Positions 37,834 through 48,009 of a DNA stretch of 48,051 nt are shown here, in pieces (positions within the stretch are counted from its first letter, which is position 1; every line of letters begins with the position of its first letter). The position numbers and the translations under genes are program-made. The notes beneath the pieces are model-generated. The model was given only the letters and a program-made list of their open reading frames with translations, ran no database searches and was not told where the DNA came from. This DNA comes from Streptomyces sp. NRRL F-6676 (lineage in GTDB: Bacteria; Actinomycetota; Actinomycetes; Streptomycetales; Streptomycetaceae), in NCBI RefSeq assembly GCF_000725625.1, contig NZ_JOHS01000050.1, positions 1 through 48,051 of the forward strand, written 5' to 3'.

Positions 37834-39317
37834 TGAGGGGGTTCGGCCGGGTGCTGCCCCGGTTCCGCACCCTGCGGGCGCGGCTGACCGCCGGCCTCGT
37901 CGTGCTGCTCGCCGTGAGCTGCGCGGCGGTCGGCGTGGCCGCGGTCGTCGAGCTGGACGGGTTCCTCACCGGGCGGCTGGACGAGCAGTTGCAGGAGGTC
38001 GGCGTGCGGTTCCCGGCCAGTCTGGAACACGGCGGGACGCCGCCCTCGGTGAACCGGACCGCGGACGACCACGACGGGGACGAGCACGGCGACACCCGCC
38101 GCCAGCCCGCCGGGACCTTCGGCGCCCGGCTGGTCGGCGCGCACGTCACCCAGGCCGCCGTCGTCCGCTCCGGCAGCGACCCCGGCGACCTGTCCGTCGC
38201 GCTCACCGCCCGCGACGAGCGCGCCCTCGCCGCCGTGCCCGTCGACGGCCGGGGCCACACCGTCGAGCTGTCGGCGCTGGACGACTACCGGGTGACGGCG
38301 ACCGCGGGCAAGGACGGTGACGTGCTGGTCACCGGGCTGCCACTGGAACCCGTCGAGGCCACCGTGCACCGGCTCGAACTGGTCGCCGGGCTCGTCTTCG
38401 GCGCCGCCCTCGCGCTGACCGGCGTGGCGGGCGCGCTGTGGGTGCGCTGGTCGCTGCGGCCGCTCGACCGGGTCGCCGCCACCGCCACCCGGGTCAGCGA
38501 ACTCCCGCTGGCCGGCGGCGAGGTCGCACTGCCGCCGCGCGTCCGCGGGACGGACACGCACAGCGAGGTGGGCCGGGTCGCCACCGCCTTCGACCGGATG
38601 CTCGGCCATATCGAGGACGCGCTGACCAAACGGCACGCGAGCGAGGAGCGGCTGCGCCGGTTCGCCGCCGACGCCAGCCATGAGCTGCGCACCCCGGTCG
38701 CCTCGGTGCGCGGCCACGCCGAGCTGGCGCTGCTGCACCCGGACCCGGTGCCGCAGAAGGTGACCCGGGCCCTGGAGCGGATCGCTGCCGAGTCGGCGCG
38801 GATGGGCGAGATGGTCGACGAGATGCTGCTGCTGGCCCGGCTGGACGCGGGCCGGGGCCTGGAGCGGACGGCGGTCGACCTGACCCGGCTCGTCCTGGAC
38901 TCCGTCACCGACGCGCGGGCCGCGGGCCCCGGCCACCGCTGGACGATGGAACTGCCCGAGGAACCCGTGACGGTGACCGGCGACGCCCACCGGCTCCATC
39001 AGGTGCTGGCCAACCTGCTGGCCAACGCGCGCGTGCACACGCCGGCGGGCACCGAGATCACCGTGTCGCTGGAGTCCGACGGGGCGACGGCCGTCCTCGC
39101 GGTCCACGACGACGGTCCGGGCGTGCCCGAGGACGTGGCGCCGGGCGTCTTCGAACGCTTCACCCGCGCCGACCGCCGCCGTACGGACGCCGCGGGCGGC
39201 GGCGCGGGGCTGGGCCTCGCCATCGTGGCGGCGGTGGTGGAGGCACACGGCGGCGGGGTGACGCTGGCGAGCCAACCGGGGGCGACGACGTTCACGGTCC
39301 GGCTGCCGGTGTCCTGA
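37833..39317 (+). CDS. Membrane sensor histidine kinase
   Basis: A 494-residue kinase with two transmembrane helices (about 19-39 and 184-206) around an outer sensor domain of ~145 residues that includes an Asp/His/Glu cluster (DDHDGDEHGD, 78-87). A HAMP region follows (about 207-265), then HisKA with H283 in DASHELRTPVASVRGHAELA. HATPase_c has NLLANARVHTPAG, DDGPGVPED and GGGAGLGLAIVAAV. It partners the overlapping response regulator. The acidic/His cluster could bind a metal ion, which would suit control of a ferric-reductase-like operon; that is inference. Confidence 0.92.
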   Translation: MRGFGRVLPRFRTLRARLTAGLVVLLAVSCAAVGVAAVVELDGFLTGRLDEQLQEVGVRFPASLEHGGTPPSVNRTADDHDGDEHGDTRRQPAGTFGARLVGAHVTQAAVVRSGSDPGDLSVALTARDERALAAVPVDGRGHTVELSALDDYRVTATAGKDGDVLVTGLPLEPVEATVHRLELVAGLVFGAALALTGVAGALWVRWSLRPLDRVAATATRVSELPLAGGEVALPPRVRGTDTHSEVGRVATAFDRMLGHIEDALTKRHASEERLRRFAADASHELRTPVASVRGHAELALLHPDPVPQKVTRALERIAAESARMGEMVDEMLLLARLDAGRGLERTAVDLTRLVLDSVTDARAAGPGHRWTMELPEEPVTVTGDAHRLHQVLANLLANARVHTPAGTEITVSLESDGATAVLAVHDDGPGVPEDVAPGVFERFTRADRRRTDAAGGGAGLGLAIVAAVVEAHGGGVTLASQPGATTFTVRLPVS

Positions 39318-39326
39318 CGCAGGGCC

Positions 39327-40037
39327 TCAGTACCGGGTCACGGCCGTGCCCCCACCTGTCGTGCCGACGGCGAGGTGCGGTCCCCGCGCCGGGTCCGCCC
39401 ATGCCAGCAGGCGCCGCATCGCCCCCTCGGGCACGGACACGCACCCGGCCGTCGCCCCGCGCCCGTTGACGTGCACGAAGATCCCGGCCCCGCGCCCCCG
39501 CACCGGACGGTGGTAGTTGAAGCCCACGACCAGCGCGTACCGGTACTGCGGGTCGTACGCGGCCAGGTGCTCGGCCGCACCGGCCCGGCAGTCGGCGGGG
39601 CGGGGCTCGGTCCACCGGTTGTAGGCCGCCGAGGCGGTGTCCTCGCACCACCACGAGTCCCGGTGCACCCTGCGGTACGGCAGCGCGGTGCCGCGCGGCG
39701 CGGCCCGGATGCCGAAGGCGTACGGCAGGTCGTACAGCCCCGTCGGCGTGGTGTTCGTGCCCTGGCGGCGCGCGGTGCCCTCGACGAGGCCACGCGCGCC
39801 GAAGCGGGCGGGGGCGGAGCCCGTCCGCGTCCAGCGGCCGTCGCGCCGGTCCCACCAGGTGAGCGTGCCGGTGGTGGCGCCGGCGGCCGGGGCCACCGCG
39901 GTGATCAGCTGGGTGCCGCCGCCGGTGTCCGCCATCCGGTCGGGCAGCGGTGCCCGCCGCGCCCCGGGGCCGGGCGCGGCACCGAGGAGCAGCAGACAGG
40001 CGGAGATGGACAGGGCGGCGACGACACCGGGGCGCAT
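39327..40037 (-). CDS. Exported L,D-transpeptidase (YkuD domain)
   Basis: A 236-residue protein with a short signal peptide (VAALSISACLLLLGAAPGPG). The C-terminal half holds the YkuD active site: the His of IFVHVNGRGATAGCVSVPEG and its Cys nucleophile in AGCVSV. These enzymes cross-link or anchor to peptidoglycan via diaminopimelate stems. The start at ATG 40037 is 4 bp after the PNPOx-like stop, so the two are probably cotranscribed. It converges with the histidine kinase gene (9 bp apart). Confidence 0.82.
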   Translation of the reverse strand: MRPGVVAALSISACLLLLGAAPGPGARRAPLPDRMADTGGGTQLITAVAPAAGATTGTLTWWDRRDGRWTRTGSAPARFGARGLVEGTARRQGTNTTPTGLYDLPYAFGIRAAPRGTALPYRRVHRDSWWCEDTASAAYNRWTEPRPADCRAGAAEHLAAYDPQYRYALVVGFNYHRPVRGRGAGIFVHVNGRGATAGCVSVPEGAMRRLLAWADPARGPHLAVGTTGGGTAVTRY

Positions 40038-40041
40038 GCCT

Positions 40042-40629
40042 TCAGACGCTACGGGGCGGCAGCGGCAACGGCAGCCCGGGAAGTCCGTCCAGGCTGGTCG
40101 CGATGTGCTCCTTCTTGGTGAAGTACGCGCTCAGCGAGGCGTCGTCCTCCCGCGCGAACCGCTTGCCGTGCAGCTCGCGGTCCTCCTCGTACGCCATGAA
40201 CGGCACCGCGTAGCCGCAGGTGTCCCGGATCAGCTCGGCCGTCACCACGACGATCGCGCGCAGTCCGTGCGTGGCGGCGTCGATGTCCGGGAAGTGCGCG
40301 AGGAGCTCCTCGAAGCGCGGGTCGTCGCGGAAGACGGGCTCGCCCCGCCCGTGCACCCGCACGATGTTCGGCGGGCCCTCGAACGCGCACCACATCAGCG
40401 TGATGCGGCCGTTCTCCCGCAGATGCGCGATGGTCTCGGCGTTGCTGCCGGCGAAGTCGAGGTAGGCGACGGTGCGTTCGTCCAGCACGGCGAAGGAGCC
40501 CTTGAGACCCTTGGGGGAGACGTTGACCGTGCCGTCGGCGGAGAGGGGAGCGGTCCCGGTGAAGAAGAGCGGCTGCGCCTCGATGAACGTGCGCAGCCTG
40601 CCGTCTATACGCGCGTGAGTCTTTCCCAT
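40042..40629 (-). CDS. Pyridoxamine 5'-phosphate oxidase-like flavin protein
   Basis: A 195-residue protein from the ATG at 40629 (MGKTHARIDGRLRTFIEAQP). The split-barrel features include LFFTGTAPLSADGTVNVSPKG, RTVAYLDFAGSNAETIAHL and ENGRITLMWCAFEGPPNIVRVHG. This is the FMN- or F420-binding PNPOx-like superfamily, in which most members are not true PdxH. GATACT lies 7 bases before the ATG on the minus strand, so the mRNA may be leaderless. The substrate is unknown. Confidence 0.82.
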   Translation of the reverse strand: MGKTHARIDGRLRTFIEAQPLFFTGTAPLSADGTVNVSPKGLKGSFAVLDERTVAYLDFAGSNAETIAHLRENGRITLMWCAFEGPPNIVRVHGRGEPVFRDDPRFEELLAHFPDIDAATHGLRAIVVVTAELIRDTCGYAVPFMAYEEDRELHGKRFAREDDASLSAYFTKKEHIATSLDGLPGLPLPLPPRSV

Positions 40630-40790
40630 ACGCCCGAGTATCCGGCGGTGGCCCGCCGTCGACCGGGTGATTTCGCTCCCTGAGATGCCCGGCGGACCCG
40701 GCCCCCGACGACGGAAGCGCGGCCGCCCCGGCCGGCGCACGGGACGGCCACGGTGCCCGCTCACGCGACCGGCCCGCGGACGTCCGCAAA

Positions 40791-42336
<1,546 letters not shown>

Positions 42337-42414
42337 CAGGTCGGCGGGGGAGGACAGGGTCTCGCGGGTTACGTTGGTCGGCGACCGGACGGAGCCGACG
42401 AAACGGAACCCGCG

Positions 42415-43386
42415 ATGCCCTTCTCCCGGCTGGCCGCAGCCACCACCCCCACCTGCCACCTGGGATTCGGCCTCGCCGCCGTCGGCCGCCCCGGCTACAT
42501 CAACCTCGGCCGCGACCGCGACCTCCCGGCCGAGCGCACCGTCGACGCCCTGCGCGCCCGCACCCACGAACTCCTCGACGCCGCCTACGCCCAGGGCGTG
42601 CGCTACCTCGACGCCGCCCGCTCCTACGGCCGTTCCGAGGAGTTCCTCGCCGACTGGCTGCGGGCCCGCCCGGACGTCACCGATGTCGTCGTCGGCAGCA
42701 AGTGGGGCTACACCTACACCGCCGGCTGGACCACCGACGCGGAGAAGCACGAGGTCAAGGACCACGGCACGGCCACCTACGAACGCCAGCGCGCCGAGAC
42801 CGACGCGGTTCTCGGCGACCGGCTCGACCTCTACCAGATCCACTCCGTGACGCCGGACAGCCCCGCCCTCACCGACCGGGAACTGCACGCCCGGCTCGCC
42901 GAGGCCGCCGCGCGCGGCGTCACCGTCGGCTTCTCCACCAGCGGCCCCGCCCAGGCCGACGCCATCCGTGCCGCGCTCGCCGTGACGGTCGACGGCGCCC
43001 CGCTTTTCCGTACCGTCCAGTCGACGTACAACGTCCTGGAGACCTCGGCCGGCCCGGCCCTCGCCGAGGCGCACGACGCCGGGCTGACGGTGATCGTCAA
43101 GGAAGGCATGGCCAACGGCCGCCTGGCCGACCCGAACGCCCCGGCCGCACTCCGGGCCGTCGCCGAGGAGACGGGCGCGGGCTGCGACGCCGTCGCCCTG
43201 GCGTACGTCCTGCGCCGCCCCTGGGCCGGCGTCGTCCTCTCCGGCGCCGCGACGGTCGACCAGCTCGCCTCCAACCTGCACGCGGCGGCCGTCGACCTCG
43301 ACGACGGCCAACAGGCCCGACTGGAGGCGCTGGCCGAGCCCGCGCGGACGTACTGGGCGCACCGGGGCCAACTGCCCTGGCACTGA
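42415..43386 (+). CDS. Aldo/keto reductase
   Basis: A 323-residue NADPH-dependent TIM-barrel oxidoreductase. The catalytic residues are visible: Asp and Tyr in YLDAARSYGRSEE, Lys in VVGSKWGYTYT, and His in DLYQIHSVT. The C-terminal cofactor part has GVVLSGAATVDQLASNLHA. It lies 78 bp after argH and may be transcribed with it by read-through or from its own promoter. The substrate is not predictable. Confidence 0.88.
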   Translation: MPFSRLAAATTPTCHLGFGLAAVGRPGYINLGRDRDLPAERTVDALRARTHELLDAAYAQGVRYLDAARSYGRSEEFLADWLRARPDVTDVVVGSKWGYTYTAGWTTDAEKHEVKDHGTATYERQRAETDAVLGDRLDLYQIHSVTPDSPALTDRELHARLAEAAARGVTVGFSTSGPAQADAIRAALAVTVDGAPLFRTVQSTYNVLETSAGPALAEAHDAGLTVIVKEGMANGRLADPNAPAALRAVAEETGAGCDAVALAYVLRRPWAGVVLSGAATVDQLASNLHAAAVDLDDGQQARLEALAEPARTYWAHRGQLPWH

Positions 43387-43541
43387 ACGCCTGTCGCTGA
43401 GCACCGGGCGAACCCCGCAGACCGTGACCGTGAGCACCGGGTGCGGGGCCGCGTCCCACCGCACGCCGTGGTGCGCAGGCCCGTACCGGTACGGCGGGTG
43501 GCCCCGGGCCCGCCGCCGCCGTCCGCCGCGCCGCCCACGCC

Positions 43542-43574
43542 GACGGCGGGTCGCTCTCCGAGCAACCCGCCGTC
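43542..43574. terminator. Bidirectional terminator between aldo/keto reductase and acyltransferase genes
   Basis: GACGGCGGGT (43542-43551) pairs exactly with ACCCGCCGTC (43565-43574), and inside it GCTC-TCC-GAGC continues the stem with one mismatch. It sits in the gap of two convergent genes; 43387-43604 has no other visible gene. Confidence 0.85.
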
Positions 43575-43604
43575 CCTGGCCGTACGTTACGAAGGCGTGG
43601 CCGC

Positions 43605-44276
43605 TTACGCCGCCTTCGCCTTCGTCGCGTAGATGTCCACGTACTCCTGGCCGGACAGTTCCATCACCTCGGCCATCACGGAGTCGGTCACGGCGCGCAG
43701 CACGTAGCGGTCGCGGTCCATGCCCTCGTAGCGGGAGAACTCCATCGGCTCGCCGAAGCGGACCGTGACCTTGCCCGGCTTGGGCAGGCCCGAGCCGCCG
43801 GGCTGGAGCTTGTCCGTGCCGATCATCGCGAACGGCACGACCGGCGCCCCGGTCATCAGGGTGAGCCGGGCGATGCCCGTACGCCCCCGGTACAGCCGCC
43901 CGTCGGGCGAGCGGGTGCCCTCCGGGTAGATGCCGAAGACGCGGCCCTCCTCCAGCACCCGGCGGCCGGTCATCAGCGCGGCCACGCCGCCCCGGCCGCC
44001 GTCGCGGTCCACCGGGATCATGCCGACGCCGGTGAAGAACCAGGCCATCAGGCGGCCCTTGAGGCTCTTGCCGGTGACGTACTCGTCCTTGCCGATGAAG
44101 AACACCTGCCGGTCGCAGACCAGCGGAAGGATCATCGAGTCGATGAAGGTGAGGTGGTTGCCGGCCAGGATGACCGGGCCGTCGGCCGGAATGCGCTCCG
44201 CGCCCTCCACCCGTAGGCGGAACATCAGACGCATGATCGGCCCGAGTACTGCCTTGATGAGCGCGAAGCGGGACAA
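43605..44276 (-). CDS. 1-acylglycerol-3-phosphate acyltransferase-like (PlsC family)
   Basis: An acyltransferase of 223 residues from the TTG at 44276, chosen because GGAGGG lies six bases before it; another TTG at 44306 would add ten residues without a ribosome site. Motifs: catalytic NHLTFID (NHx4D), FFIGKDEYVTGKSL, YPEGTRSPDG and VPFAMIGTDKL. It should add the second acyl chain to lysophosphatidic acid at the membrane, or acylate a related alcohol. The N-terminus is weakly hydrophobic. It converges with the aldo/keto reductase gene. Confidence 0.88.
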   Translation of the reverse strand: MSRFALIKAVLGPIMRLMFRLRVEGAERIPADGPVILAGNHLTFIDSMILPLVCDRQVFFIGKDEYVTGKSLKGRLMAWFFTGVGMIPVDRDGGRGGVAALMTGRRVLEEGRVFGIYPEGTRSPDGRLYRGRTGIARLTLMTGAPVVPFAMIGTDKLQPGGSGLPKPGKVTVRFGEPMEFSRYEGMDRDRYVLRAVTDSVMAEVMELSGQEYVDIYATKAKAA

Positions 44277-44584
44277 CGGGCCCTCCGGTGTCGGGGAAAA
44301 CGGCAATGGATCCAGGATGAAGTCTGTGCAGGTGAGGACGATACTCGCGAGTCACCGCCGCGCGCATCCCGGGTTCGCACCACGGATACACCCTATTGAC
44401 GCACGTTCACCTGCGACAGCGCGTCCTCGCGGCCCCGCGCCCCCGCCGGAGCGGTGTGAGGTACGCCGCTCGACATGCGGCCCCACCCGCGTGTTCGGCT
44501 GCACGTCTCCCCACCGTCACCCGCCGCCACCTACGATCGTCCCGCTTTGGCAGGTGCGGGCCATCACAGCCAGAAGGAGTGCGC

Positions 44585-45802
44585 ATGGAGTCTCGACAGG
44601 CGGACCGGCCGGCGGATCCCGGGGAGCCGGACGGGCAGCGGCGGGGGACCGGACGCCGGGCGCTCCTCGGCGCCGCGGTGCTCGGCGCGGGCGGCGCGGT
44701 ACTCGGGCTCTCCGGCACGGCGAGCGCGGCGGAAGCCGGGCGGGCCACCGGGGGCAAGGGGCCCGTGCACGGCGGCGGTCTGAAGGGCCTGCCCGTGCCG
44801 ACGATCATCGGGCACCGCGGGGCCAGCGGCTACCGGCCGGAGCACACCTTCGGCTCCTACGAACTGGCGCTCGACCTCGGCGCCGACATCGTCGAGGCCG
44901 GCGACCTCGTCCCCACCAAGGACGGCCACCTCGTCTGCCGGCACGAACCGGAGATCGGCGGCACCACCGACGTCGCCGACCACTCCGAGTTCGCCGGCCG
45001 CCGCACCACCAAGGTGCTGGACGGCGTCTCCACCACCGGCTGGTTCACCGAGGACTTCACCCTCGCCGAGCTGAAGACCCTGCGCGCGAGCGAGCGGATC
45101 CCCGCCAACCGCCCGCACAACACCCTCTACAACGGGCGCTTCGAGATCCCCACCTTCGAAGAGGTCCTGAAGTGGCAGGACGAGCAGACCCGCAGGCGCG
45201 GCAAGCAGGTCTGGATCTACCCCGAGATCAAGCACCCCACCTACTTCCGCAAGCTGGGCCTCGGCACCGAGGAGCGGCTCGCCCGGCTGCTGCGCCGGCA
45301 CGGCAAGCACCGGCGGAACTCTCCCGTGCTCATCCAGTCCTTCGAGCCCACCAGCATCCGGCGGATGAGCGAACTGGTCGGCAACCCGCTCGCCGTGCTG
45401 CTCTCCGGCGCCGACTCCCGCCCCTGGGACTTCGTCGCGACCGGCGACCCGCGCACGACGGCCGACCTCATCACCCCCAAGGGCCTCAAGGAGATCGCCG
45501 GCTACGCCCAGGGCATCGGCCCCACCCTCGACCTGATCATCCCCAGGGACTCCGCCGGCCGGCTCACCACCCCGACCACCCTGGTCGCCGACGCCCACCG
45601 GGCGGGCCTCGTCCTGCACCCCTACACCATGCGCAACGAGAACCCCTTCCTCCCCGCCGAGTTCCGCAAGGGCACGGACGCGGACGGCTACGGCGACGCC
45701 TTCGGCGCGTTCAAGGCGTACTTCGCCACCGGCATCGACGGCGTCTTCACCGACAACGCGGACACCGGCGTCCTGGCCCGCGAGGACTTCTGGAACGACT
45801 AG
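44585..45802 (+). CDS. Tat-exported glycerophosphodiester phosphodiesterase (GlpQ type)
   Basis: A 405-residue protein from the ATG at 44585 after AGAAGGAG. GTGRRALLGAAVLGAGGAVL is a twin-arginine-like signal. The GDPD domain has the catalytic HRGASGYRPEHTFGSYELAL, EAGDLVPTKDGHLVCRHEP (metal and second His region) and a C-terminal GIDGVFTDNADTG. Such enzymes release glycerol-3-phosphate from deacylated phospholipids or teichoic acids outside the cell. In 44307-44584 upstream I see no gene; TACGAT near 44531 is a weak -10 candidate. It is followed by a terminator. Confidence 0.92.
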   Translation: MESRQADRPADPGEPDGQRRGTGRRALLGAAVLGAGGAVLGLSGTASAAEAGRATGGKGPVHGGGLKGLPVPTIIGHRGASGYRPEHTFGSYELALDLGADIVEAGDLVPTKDGHLVCRHEPEIGGTTDVADHSEFAGRRTTKVLDGVSTTGWFTEDFTLAELKTLRASERIPANRPHNTLYNGRFEIPTFEEVLKWQDEQTRRRGKQVWIYPEIKHPTYFRKLGLGTEERLARLLRRHGKHRRNSPVLIQSFEPTSIRRMSELVGNPLAVLLSGADSRPWDFVATGDPRTTADLITPKGLKEIAGYAQGIGPTLDLIIPRDSAGRLTTPTTLVADAHRAGLVLHPYTMRNENPFLPAEFRKGTDADGYGDAFGAFKAYFATGIDGVFTDNADTGVLAREDFWND

Positions 45803-45860
45803 GGCTTCACAGGAGAGCCTGACGGCCCGTCACCCCCCGGCCCCTCGATCGGGTGATGTA

Positions 45861-45893
45861 CGGCCGCCCCGGCAACCGGCGCCGGGGCGGCCG
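45861..45893 (+). terminator. Terminator after the phosphodiesterase gene
   Basis: A perfect 13-bp stem (45861-45873 with 45881-45893) and 7-base loop lie 58 bp past the phosphodiesterase stop. The stem overlaps the earliest possible starts of the next gene, which argues for that gene starting at 45907. Confidence 0.85.
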
Positions 45894-45906
45894 CGTCACG
45901 CCGCAC

Positions 45907-46422
45907 ATGACCCACGACTTGCTGACCACCCTGCGCCCGCTGCTGGCCGCGGAGGCCTCGGCGGAAGGCCACGCCTCCGGCGCCGAACCGGGCGACCTGG
46001 AGCAGGCCGTCTGGCTGCGCCTGCTGGAACGGCTGGACGCGGACGCCCCGCCCGCCGACCCGCCCGACTGGCTGCGCCGGGCCGTCCGCTCCGAGGCCCG
46101 CCGCAGTCGCCGTACCACCCGGCACGAGACGCCCTACGCACCCCACGGCGGCGAACCCGCCGACGACCGCGGGCCCGGCCCCGAGCAGCAGGCGCTCACC
46201 GCCGCCCGCCACCGCGCGCTCCACGCCGCCGTGCGCCGGCTGCCCGGCCGCTGCCCCGGACTGATGGCCGCGCTGCTGTCCCCGAGGGACCTGACCTACC
46301 GGGAGACCGCGGGGGAGTTGGGTATCTCACAGGGCAGTCTCGGACCGGAACGTTCCAGATGTCTGGCTTGTCTGCGCCGATTGCTGGCGGCGGAGGTTGC
46401 GGGCCGCGAACGGCGGGGATAG
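45907..46422 (+). CDS. Small sigma-70 family (ECF-like) factor
   Basis: A 171-residue protein from the ATG at 45907; a GTG at 45853 would begin inside the upstream terminator. Residues about 30-75 (DLEQAVWLRLLERLDADAPP, then DWLRRAVRSEARRSRR) look like a shortened region 2. Residues about 115-165 (HAAVRRLPGRCPGLMAALLS, DLTYRETAGELGISQGSLGP) are a clear region 4 helix-turn-helix. No anti-sigma gene is next to it. It may be a true ECF sigma factor or only a sigma-like regulator, since region 2 is weak. No good ribosome site is seen. Confidence 0.72.
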   Translation: MTHDLLTTLRPLLAAEASAEGHASGAEPGDLEQAVWLRLLERLDADAPPADPPDWLRRAVRSEARRSRRTTRHETPYAPHGGEPADDRGPGPEQQALTAARHRALHAAVRRLPGRCPGLMAALLSPRDLTYRETAGELGISQGSLGPERSRCLACLRRLLAAEVAGRERRG

Positions 46423-46467
46423 GAGTGGGGGACGACCGGTGATCAGGTGAGCGGGAGGCGTGCGCAC

Positions 46468-46971
46468 ATGGGCATGAGCGTGACCATCTCGGTGGCGACC
46501 GAGCAGGACGTCGAGCAGATCTTCAGACTGCAATACCTCTGCTTCCAGAGCGAAGCCGCGCTGTACGGGAACTACCGCATCGACCCGCTGGTCCAGCCGC
46601 TGGACTCGGTGCGCGCCGAGGTCGCCGCCGACTGTGTCTTCGTGGCGCGCCTCGGCGACGAGGTCGTGGGCTCGGTGCACGGCACGGTGACCGAGGACGG
46701 CGCCGCCGCCATCGGCAAGCTGTGCGTCCACCCCCGGTTGCAGGGCCACGGCATCGGCGCCCGGCTGCTGCGCGCGGCCGAGGCAGCGCTGGTCGAGGAG
46801 CGCGGCGCCAAGCGGTTCCGGCTGAGCACCGGTCACCGCAGCGAGAACAACCTGCGGCTGTACCGCAAGGTGGGCTACGAGACGGTCGGCACCGCCGAGG
46901 GCCCCGACGGCGTCCGCATGATCGTCCTGGAGAAGCCGGCCCCCGAGACGTCGTACGCGGCGACGGCGTAG
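46468..46971 (+). CDS. GNAT-family N-acetyltransferase
   Basis: A 167-residue acetyltransferase from the ATG at 46468 (another ATG is at 46474; GGGAGG lies upstream). The acetyl-CoA binding loop is CVHPRLQGHGIGARLLRAAE (Q-x-x-G-x-G). RSENNLRLYRKVGYETVG is the usual end of the fold. The N-terminal part (VEQIFRLQYLCFQSEAALYG) should form the acceptor site. The substrate is unknown. It converges with two small membrane protein genes. Confidence 0.87.
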   Translation: MGMSVTISVATEQDVEQIFRLQYLCFQSEAALYGNYRIDPLVQPLDSVRAEVAADCVFVARLGDEVVGSVHGTVTEDGAAAIGKLCVHPRLQGHGIGARLLRAAEAALVEERGAKRFRLSTGHRSENNLRLYRKVGYETVGTAEGPDGVRMIVLEKPAPETSYAATA

Positions 46972-46994
46972 CCGAGCGGCAGCGCGGCCGGCGG

Positions 46995-47429
46995 TTACGC
47001 GGAAGCGACGCCGGCCGCACTCCCCTTGCGCAGCCAGTAGATCGCGGACAGCGGAAGCAGTACGGGGATGAAGAGGTAGCCCATCCCGAAGTCCGACCAC
47101 ACCGTCGCGTCCGGGAACGCGGACGGCTCGACGAGCGTCCAGGTGCCCACCGTCAGCACACCCACCAGCTCGGCCACGCAGCACGCCAGCGCGGCGCGGC
47201 GGGCGCCCTCCCCGCCGCGGACCAGCGAGTACGTGATGAAGCCGTACACCACGCCCGCGACCGCGGACAGCGAGTAGGCGAGCGGCGCGCGGTCGAAGTC
47301 GGTGGAGATCTGCACCACCGAGCGCGACACCGCGCCGACGACCATCACGCCGTACAGCCACACCAGCAGCATGCCGGGCCCACTGATGAGCCGGCCGCGC
47401 CCGGCGTCCCGCTCCTGTGTCGCCGCCAT
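46995..47429 (-). CDS. Small four-helix membrane protein
   Basis: A 144-residue protein from the ATG at 47429, chosen because GGAGG lies five bases upstream. Four hydrophobic stretches are visible: GMLLVWLYGVMVVGAVSRSV, LSAVAGVVYGFITYSLV, ALACCVAELVGVLTVGTWTL and GMGYLFIPVLLPLSAIYWL. No known motif. It begins 1 bp after the stop of the other small membrane protein, so the two are translationally coupled and may form a complex. Confidence 0.8.
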   Translation of the reverse strand: MAATQERDAGRGRLISGPGMLLVWLYGVMVVGAVSRSVVQISTDFDRAPLAYSLSAVAGVVYGFITYSLVRGGEGARRAALACCVAELVGVLTVGTWTLVEPSAFPDATVWSDFGMGYLFIPVLLPLSAIYWLRKGSAAGVASA

Positions 47430-47430
47430 C

Positions 47431-47790
47431 TCAGCCTCCCCAGATGTCATAGAGCCGCACTTCGAGGACGGCGAGGACCACACCGCCGGCCGCGACGGTC
47501 ACCGAACCCCAGCGGGTGCGTTCCGCCAGCGACATGAAGCCTGCCACGGGAACGCACGCGAGCGCGCCCAGCAGATAGGCGACGAAGATCGTGGTCCCCT
47601 GCTCGGGCTTCTCGCCCCGGGAGAGCTGCACGACACCGACGACGAGCTGCACAAGCGCGAGCGCGGAGACAACGGCCATGCCGATGAAGTGCCAGTCCTT
47701 CGTCGGCTGATCCCGCGAGGCGGACCACCCGCACCACCCACCGAGCAACAGCGCGGCAACCCCGGTCACCAACGTCAGGACATCAAGCAT
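47431..47790 (-). CDS. Small membrane protein, coupled partner
   Basis: A 119-residue protein from the ATG at 47790 with about four hydrophobic helices (LTLVTGVAALLLGGWCGWSA, HFIGMAVVSALALVQLVVGV, FVAYLLGALACVPVAGFM, SVTVAAGGVVLAVLEVRLYD). The family is not recognised. Upstream of the gene-coupled 46995-47429 protein; both look like conserved actinobacterial membrane proteins of unknown role. Confidence 0.78.
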   Translation of the reverse strand: MLDVLTLVTGVAALLLGGWCGWSASRDQPTKDWHFIGMAVVSALALVQLVVGVVQLSRGEKPEQGTTIFVAYLLGALACVPVAGFMSLAERTRWGSVTVAAGGVVLAVLEVRLYDIWGG

Positions 47791-47842
47791 GCGGCGACTT
47801 TATTACGAGCCAGACGACCCCCCACGCGCCGGGGCGCCCCCG

Positions 47843-48009
47843 CAAGGCGCGCGGAGCTGTGCCCTTCGCGCGGCTCCGCCGCAGGGCCGCGAGCACTCAC
47901 CGTGCCCCTGCAAGGGGCGCGGGGCTGTGTCCTTCGCGCGGCTCCGCCGCGGGGGGCGCGAGCACTCACCGTGCCCCCGTAAGGGGCGCGGGGAACTGCG
48001 CGACAAGCC
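47843..48009. repeat. Tandem intergenic repeat (units of ~68-70 bp)
   Basis: Units run 47843-47910 and 47911-47980, followed by a partial unit to 48009. Each has a GCGGC-TCC-GCCGC hairpin and a conserved GAGCACTCACCGTGCCCC stretch leading into an AAGGGGCGCGGGG type end. A reversed copy lies near 6500-6577, and the end (47982-48009) equals 12629-12656. No gene is visible from 47791 to the window end. Confidence 0.75.

Noticed and set aside
45853..45906. Earlier GTG/ATG start for the sigma-like gene
   Set aside because: The region is a perfect 13-bp terminator hairpin of the gene before it.
47843..48009. Tandem repeat as a CRISPR array
   Set aside because: The units are contiguous imperfect hairpin repeats with no unique spacers and no cas genes nearby.
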